Source: Opisthorchis felineus (lineage: Eukaryota; Platyhelminthes; Trematoda; Opisthorchiida; Opisthorchiidae). Taken from it: DNA of 64,000 nucleotides. The notes under the pieces are model-generated. The model did no database searches. It was not told the DNA's origin and saw nothing but the letters and a program-made list of their open reading frames with translations. Shown here one piece after another: positions 58,900 through 64,000 of this stretch (position 1 is the stretch's first letter; every line of letters starts with the position of its first letter). The translations under genes were made by a program, and so were the position numbers. Location: assembly GCA_004794785.1 (NCBI GenBank), contig SJOL01013156.1:317711-381710 (forward strand). Reading direction: 5' to 3'.

Positions 58900-61880
58900 C
58901 ATAGAAGGGAATTCACATTGAAGGCTGTTACATCGAAAGGTGCATTAAGGTTTTTGGAGCCATTTCTTATATTATCTCTGAATGCGCCACTACTGCATCA
59001 CCGGTCAAATCCTCCCATTTTCCTGCGATAAGAAGGCCAAGGTGGTAGTTCAGCATGACATTGAGATGAATAATGCAGTCCAACAAACAAAATCGTCCTT
59101 AGGTTCTCACTGTCGTGTGGTATTAGGTCATTTGGAATCGTCAGTCTTCCTAGAAACATGCGACATTGGCTGCATTTTTCCCAATATAATAGGATTCATG
59201 GCTTTTCTTCAGGGGTGCTAAAATCGATCTCCATGGAACAAAATTAAAACCATAAGAGGGCGGCGTGACCTATTCAGAGGTAAAGAACTTTATAGAAGTC
59301 TGGCGGGGAATGCTCTCTATGGTGTGGCCCTCTTCTTACATATCGGAGACTGGCAACACAAGTATCGCTGGAAATGGCTAAGACGTGAACTCGAATAGAA
59401 CAAACAAGCTATGATAACAAAGCAAACTTTGAAGCAAGTACAGTTCTACTACATCATGGTATGCGACAAGTAGTCATCCATCGGACGTATTTTTAATTGA
59501 GAACATTCCTTCCCTTTCTGCAGCCTGCTTCCTGAGGAACAATTCGCCCATCGGAAACACTTTGTTGAAAACGACCGAATTAAATATCGTTGGTCATGTA
59601 CGGGTCATGTTCGGAAAATAGGGTACCAACTGCGCACCGAAGCACTCTCAATGCTTAGGTGCCTCAGTAAGACAGAAATAGTTGTCCACCGATTCGCTAG
59701 ATGAAACTTCATGAAGTGGTCGCCTCCTGACTCGTGTATGGTTTACGCATGTTCTCATAAAATGCAATCAAAAGGAAGTTTATTGCAATTGCAGACAAGG
59801 TCAAAGTAACACCTCTGTGATAAGAATACATTGGTGGGTTTGCGTAGATTCCAGCTCAAGAGCCATAGAACTCGAGGACGAGTCAGCTGACATTTCTCTC
59901 ATAGACACTGTGTCCATATGTTGGAATGTCAAATGTGACTGGATAACAAAGTTGCAGAACATTATTCATCAAGTGTAGCAGTTGATAGGATGGCATCCTG
60001 CTATAGCGACTCCAAAAATGTTTAACGCAGGTTAGGGAGACCGGACTGCTTTGGTTTGAACAACTCCTTCCCATGATCAACAGACTGTGCAATAGGGCGG
60101 GCAGAGCTGTTGAGAGGTACCAACTTACTGTGTGCTTGGAGCAATCGAAACGCAAACCCACTGCAACGATGCAGACACAGTACCCGAGACAAAGCATGTC
60201 AGAACATATCTGTTGCGAATTTCACAAGCACCGAACCAACAAGAATAGGTATGTACAATAAAACGAAGCTCTGCGAAGCGATCGCCTCTCTTCTAAGATT
60301 TTACGGTGAAATGTAAGCCAGTCAGTCTCATTGGCGAATTAAGTTGTTTTTACCGGAGGACTTAATTGAATTCAGCTGGGTCTCCCCTTTATGATGTCCT
60401 CCTTCAACTAAATATGCTGCACAAAGACGAGCTAGACGTTATTTTTAAAGCGGTGTTTCAATGAGTTATCTGCTTCAACAAAGCTGAATTTGTCTGAAGT
60501 CGTACTGAGGAGCGTACCTTGGTCACGCCAGTCGTTGTCTACTTGTCGGTACGGACATATCCTCATTTTAGGATTCATCAACCCCTACTGCTGAACAACA
60601 TGGCATACTGTCCTATGGGTGTTCTCAGGCAATATTGCTCAAAGGCCGCGTTCGATCAGAATTCAACTTCAGGTCGCTGATTTTGAACAAGGCAGTAAGA
60701 ACAAGAATATTCATTCAACCGCGGTTACCGCAATATGAAGTGAAGTAATCAAGCACTTGGTTTGTTCTTGCTGCTTCGTTCAAAACGATCCGGTTATCAC
60801 AATGCTCTATCTGACTTTGGCAGCATAGCACCAAAAAGCAATTGCAGAACGTTAGGGGCGGTCGTATTTGAGGGGCATCGTTACGAGTCGTTGTACTGAT
60901 CAGCTGATCAGTCAGCAAATCCGTAAGATATGTTTAAAGGGACTCGATTGCGATTTCGGCAAGTTTAAACAAGCATTATTACGTTTCACTGTGGAATGGT
61001 GGCTAGTCCAATAAGCACAGTAACGTAGGTTGCCATAGAAACGTCTTGATCACAGGCACGGACCAGTTTGGAAAACTCAGTTCCGTGTGTGCCAATTGTA
61101 CAGAAGACTGCAAACATTTGGTTGATTTTTCCAGATTTACCTCTCCAAATGGAGTAAGAATAACTTGAACCAGCTGCAACGGAAACGGTCAAGAGACGTT
61201 GTCATCCATCAATGACATTGATATATGAACATGTGAAATTTCCGGTTGTTAACCTCTCTATGCATCCAGATTACACACACACAATGCACAGTGGTACAGA
61301 AGTGCCTTGGTAGTCTTCAATGTTGCTGTCATCTTTTGTGAAGACAAAACAATAGCTCCAAATTTGCGGCGCACTCGGTTGCCAAGCCAACTGGTGAGAA
61401 GCGGTCTCAGTGAGTAGGGATTGTTACCCTGCCACCAACCAGAACAGTAGTGGATGAAAAGCTGGTGACTGCTTGCGGAAAACGATGACGCTAGGCGCTG
61501 CGGCATGCTCTGTGAGGGTGTAACCGAGTATCAGCTAATGAACGGTAGTATCGTTGTTTATAAACCTTAAAGTACGGTTCACCGCATTGCCAAAAAAACC
61601 CAGACTTATCACGTTACTGTAACGTGCCATGTGAAACTACGTCGAAAGTAATCAGTGTAGCAATGGCCATTGGAATAAACAAGGCTATGTCAGTAGACAG
61701 TCGGCAGAAATTCCAGCTATACCGTCGAGGTCGTTTTTGAACAGACCATGCCGACTGTGATGATATAGCTCTATCTGCAGGTGAAATAGGTACAGTGTGA
61801 ACGTAATTCAATACGTGTGGTTAAGTTGGTACGTGATTGCAGACTATCATCCCATTCTGGTAAATGTCGTAAGAGAACAG
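58900..61880. other. intergenic stretch, no recognised gene
   Basis: Frames at 58982-59221 (plus), 59883-60197 (minus), 60986-61192, 61258-61506 and 61614-61811 (minus) lack family features. The last three are close together on one strand and partly hydrophobic (for example IALFIPMAIATLITF), so a decayed membrane-protein gene is possible but not shown. Confidence 0.35.
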
Positions 61881-61884
61881 TCCT

Positions 61885-62220
61885 GTCACCTATAGGGGTA
61901 CACTGCTGTAAAACCATGGGCTCCCATATCGTAACAACCGTGTTTGCTACTATCTTGCTGAGATATTTGGAGTCGAAAGTTGAGTACCCACCGCGTGTCT
62001 GTTGGAGGTACGATCATGCGACTTGGATTCACGACGACCTGCTCGGTTCCCTCAACAACCTGTGCAACCATAAATCATTCACATCTGAACTGGAGTATGA
62101 CGAACATCCAGTTACGTTCCTAGACTACCTGACAAAAGCTAATAATCTGTGCACCGAAAACCGACTTATCAGTAGTGTAAACCACCGCTCATGTCAACCC
62201 ACCGGCATGAAGAGAGTAGC
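61885..62220 (+). mobile_element. Penelope-like reverse transcriptase remnant
   Basis: The plus-strand frame contains KTMGSHIVTTVFATILLRYL (compare the AMGSP.S...A.I...HLE block of Penelope-type RT). Then WRYDHATWI stands at the place of the RYVDDTF catalytic box, followed by LNNLCNHKSFTSELEYDEHP and VTFLDYL (compare LN..H..I.FT.E.E....+PFLDVL). The order and spacing fit the RT palm and thumb. The catalytic YVDD is replaced by YDHA, so it is dead. The GIY-YIG part is not seen downstream. Confidence 0.75.
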
Positions 62221-63860
62221 GGTAAAACCATGGGTGAACAGAAGGAATTTTCGGACGAGGTTTCAAAAAAACAATGCAAGGTTGAGCGCATCCAAACAGT
62301 GCTAAGAAGAAACGAATACCCTGCTTCATCTGTCACAAAACACAAACAGGCAAAATTACACCAGAACAACTGAAATCACACGAGCGTCTCAAACAACCGC
62401 ACGGATACCGTGTGAAAAAGATACCCATGATTCTTTTCGGGTATGTATGTAATGTAATGTATGCATGGCGTTTTGACTAGGCAACACAACAGAAGCAATT
62501 AATGCATCCGTGGGACAGGATGAAGTTGTGGGAATTGAAAAAGCCACAGAGATCCGCGGAACCAGTAGAAAATTCCACTAGTGAATTGCTGGATACAAAA
62601 GATACACATTTCCCAATCCAGAATCCTAACAGAAAAACTAGAAAAAGAATTCAACTGTATTTCATGCCATGGCTGAGAGTAAAAAGACACTATCTGGTCA
62701 GGCCAAAATAAGTCAAGGGAACCAGCCACGGTATACGACAAGGTTACTGCGCAGGGACTTCAGCAATTCACGTTCAACCCGAAGTGATGGCCAGCAACTA
62801 TCTACGTATGGAATACGTATGACTACCAGCCAAAAGCAAGAACTCGCAGATATAGCTAGCTTATTCAACGTCAAAAAAACCACATATCCAAAATTGAACT
62901 TGATAACGCAGAATTGCGAGGGATACCAACCTTCTGAATGCTGACAGAAGTTGGCACGCGTTCCTTTGTATGTTTCTTCGATTATTTCGCCTCGAATGAC
63001 CGGAATGTTGAGTAATAAAAATCCCCCTGAGGCGTGTTCTTTCTCAGCTACTACACTAACCAATTTGATACACGAAACGCTCAAACTATGTGATTACATT
63101 GGGTACGGGTAACCTGACACACTAGCTGTAAATCGATGTCTACATGTTTGTGGAAGTGGCGGTCGACTGCACCTATAGAATTTCATTACGATCAATTAAT
63201 AGCGCTGCGTCGACTAAATTGAACCAACGTATAGCGGACCAATCGGAGAACATAAGAGACCATCAACTGGATGGCCTATTGTCGATGAGTCTACAAACTA
63301 GGCTATGAGCGGCGAGGAAAGCCGTTGCTGACTCTCCGGGTTAGTGGCAGAATGCTGATTTGAATTTAGCGTGAGCCAGCGTCCAAAGTAGTACGACGTA
63401 AACCAGGACAGGAAGCCATAGTATGTGCAGTCCAGTAGTAGTCCCGAGAACATTCAGATTAAGCTAAGTGAAGTTCTCGCACTATATCAATGAATTAGGT
63501 GGATCTGACAAATTGAGCAGGAAGTAACCCCATCTACACGAAGGACATCAAAATAACCACTCCGGATGAGATCGGAAGAAGTGGGGCACCGAATAGTCTG
63601 ATTACTACCGAGATGCAAAAGTAAGTTCATAAAGCATAGAAGTGCATAAAATAATTGGCCCACTCAAGAGCCATCAATTAAGTTTGCAACGGACATTCTT
63701 CGGGAGTAAATATAGACGCACTATTGCAGGTCGAGTAATCGAAGCTAGGTCTATGGGGGATTTCGGAGAAACAAGTCTCAAAAAATGAATCGCGGTCCGA
63801 GACAAGACTTGTCATAAACCTGTCATAAATAATTCAGAAACTACACTGAAAGAGGTACTC
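62221..63860. other. stretch with overlapping open frames, nothing recognised
   Basis: Plus frames 62502-62711 and 62669-62944 and minus frame 62713-63084 (123 codons) overlap each other and carry no known domain. No repeat was seen until about 63880. Confidence 0.35.
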
Positions 63861-63884
63861 ACATTTGAAGACTTTTGGCTGAGG

Positions 63885-64000
63885 TGTTTTCCTCATGAAG
63901 AAATATATTCCCGTGAAATATTAGTTGGTGAACATAATCCAAATATTAACGACATATTTGCACACACACCAACGTGAATCCCAGCTGAATGCCTCGTTTG
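63885..64000. repeat. R2-related fragments at the window end
   Basis: TTTTCCTCATGAAGAAATAT resembles the early part of R2 on the plus strand. AATCCCAGCTGAATGCCTCG then TTTG at the very end is the reverse complement of the R2 tail (compare ACAAACGAGAGATTCAGCTGGG at 54490). The repeat probably continues beyond the window. Confidence 0.5.

Noticed and set aside
61258..61811. Hydrophobic minus-strand frames that looked like membrane helices of a receptor
   Set aside because: Frames are short and interrupted, no receptor signature is present and the spacing does not fit a seven-helix protein.

Overview
This 64-kb window is eukaryotic, AT-leaning and gene-poor. It looks like a digenean flatworm (trematode) genome, possibly an opisthorchiid liver fluke. 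The reasons are a gene with 32-39 bp mini-introns next to a 14-kb intron, dense decayed non-LTR and Penelope-like retroelements, and tRNA-derived short repeats whose sequence I associate with liver-fluke genomes. The species assignment is inference. Bacterial features (operons, ribosome binding sites, CRISPR) are absent.

One complete protein-coding gene can be rebuilt from raw sequence. Positions 979-15686 (+) encode a 230-residue catalytic subunit of platelet-activating factor acetylhydrolase 1B (PAFAH1B2/B3 type, SGNH hydrolase). It has five exons, all separated by phase-0 introns of 39, 32, 33 and 13,911 bp. The Ser/Asp/His triad is kept, but both positions matching the mammalian oxyanion-hole residues (Gly74 and Asn104) are histidine.

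The 13.9-kb intron (1476-15386) is a nest of retroelements. At least three endonuclease/reverse-transcriptase elements lie there, all on the minus strand, antisense to the gene: fragment C (about 4560-5410), element A (about 6040-8870, with a SINE inserted just after its YADD motif) and element B (about 9060-12200, nearly full length). tRNA-derived SINE copies sit between and inside them.

From 15.7 to 57 kb I found no gene I can name. This part holds scattered repeats: two tRNA-derived SINE families, a roughly 180-bp non-coding repeat called R2 here, Penelope-like fragments (20.9-21.2 kb and 55.4-56.5 kb), two more endonuclease/RT elements on the minus strand (27.0-28.9 kb and 30.3-30.74 kb), a near-perfect 155-bp tandem duplication (55447-55756), a perfect 28-bp foldback (54332-54400) and a 41-bp imperfect inverted repeat (50684-50785). 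A few minus-strand open frames near 39-40, 47.8, 50 and 58.6 kb look coding and may be exons of unidentified genes.

At 57.55-58.0 kb lies a replication-dependent histone H3 gene with a TATA box, an intact C-terminal 56 codons and a canonical histone 3' stem-loop, but a decayed N-terminal half: an H3 pseudogene. The last 2 kb before 62.2 kb contain a further Penelope-type RT remnant.
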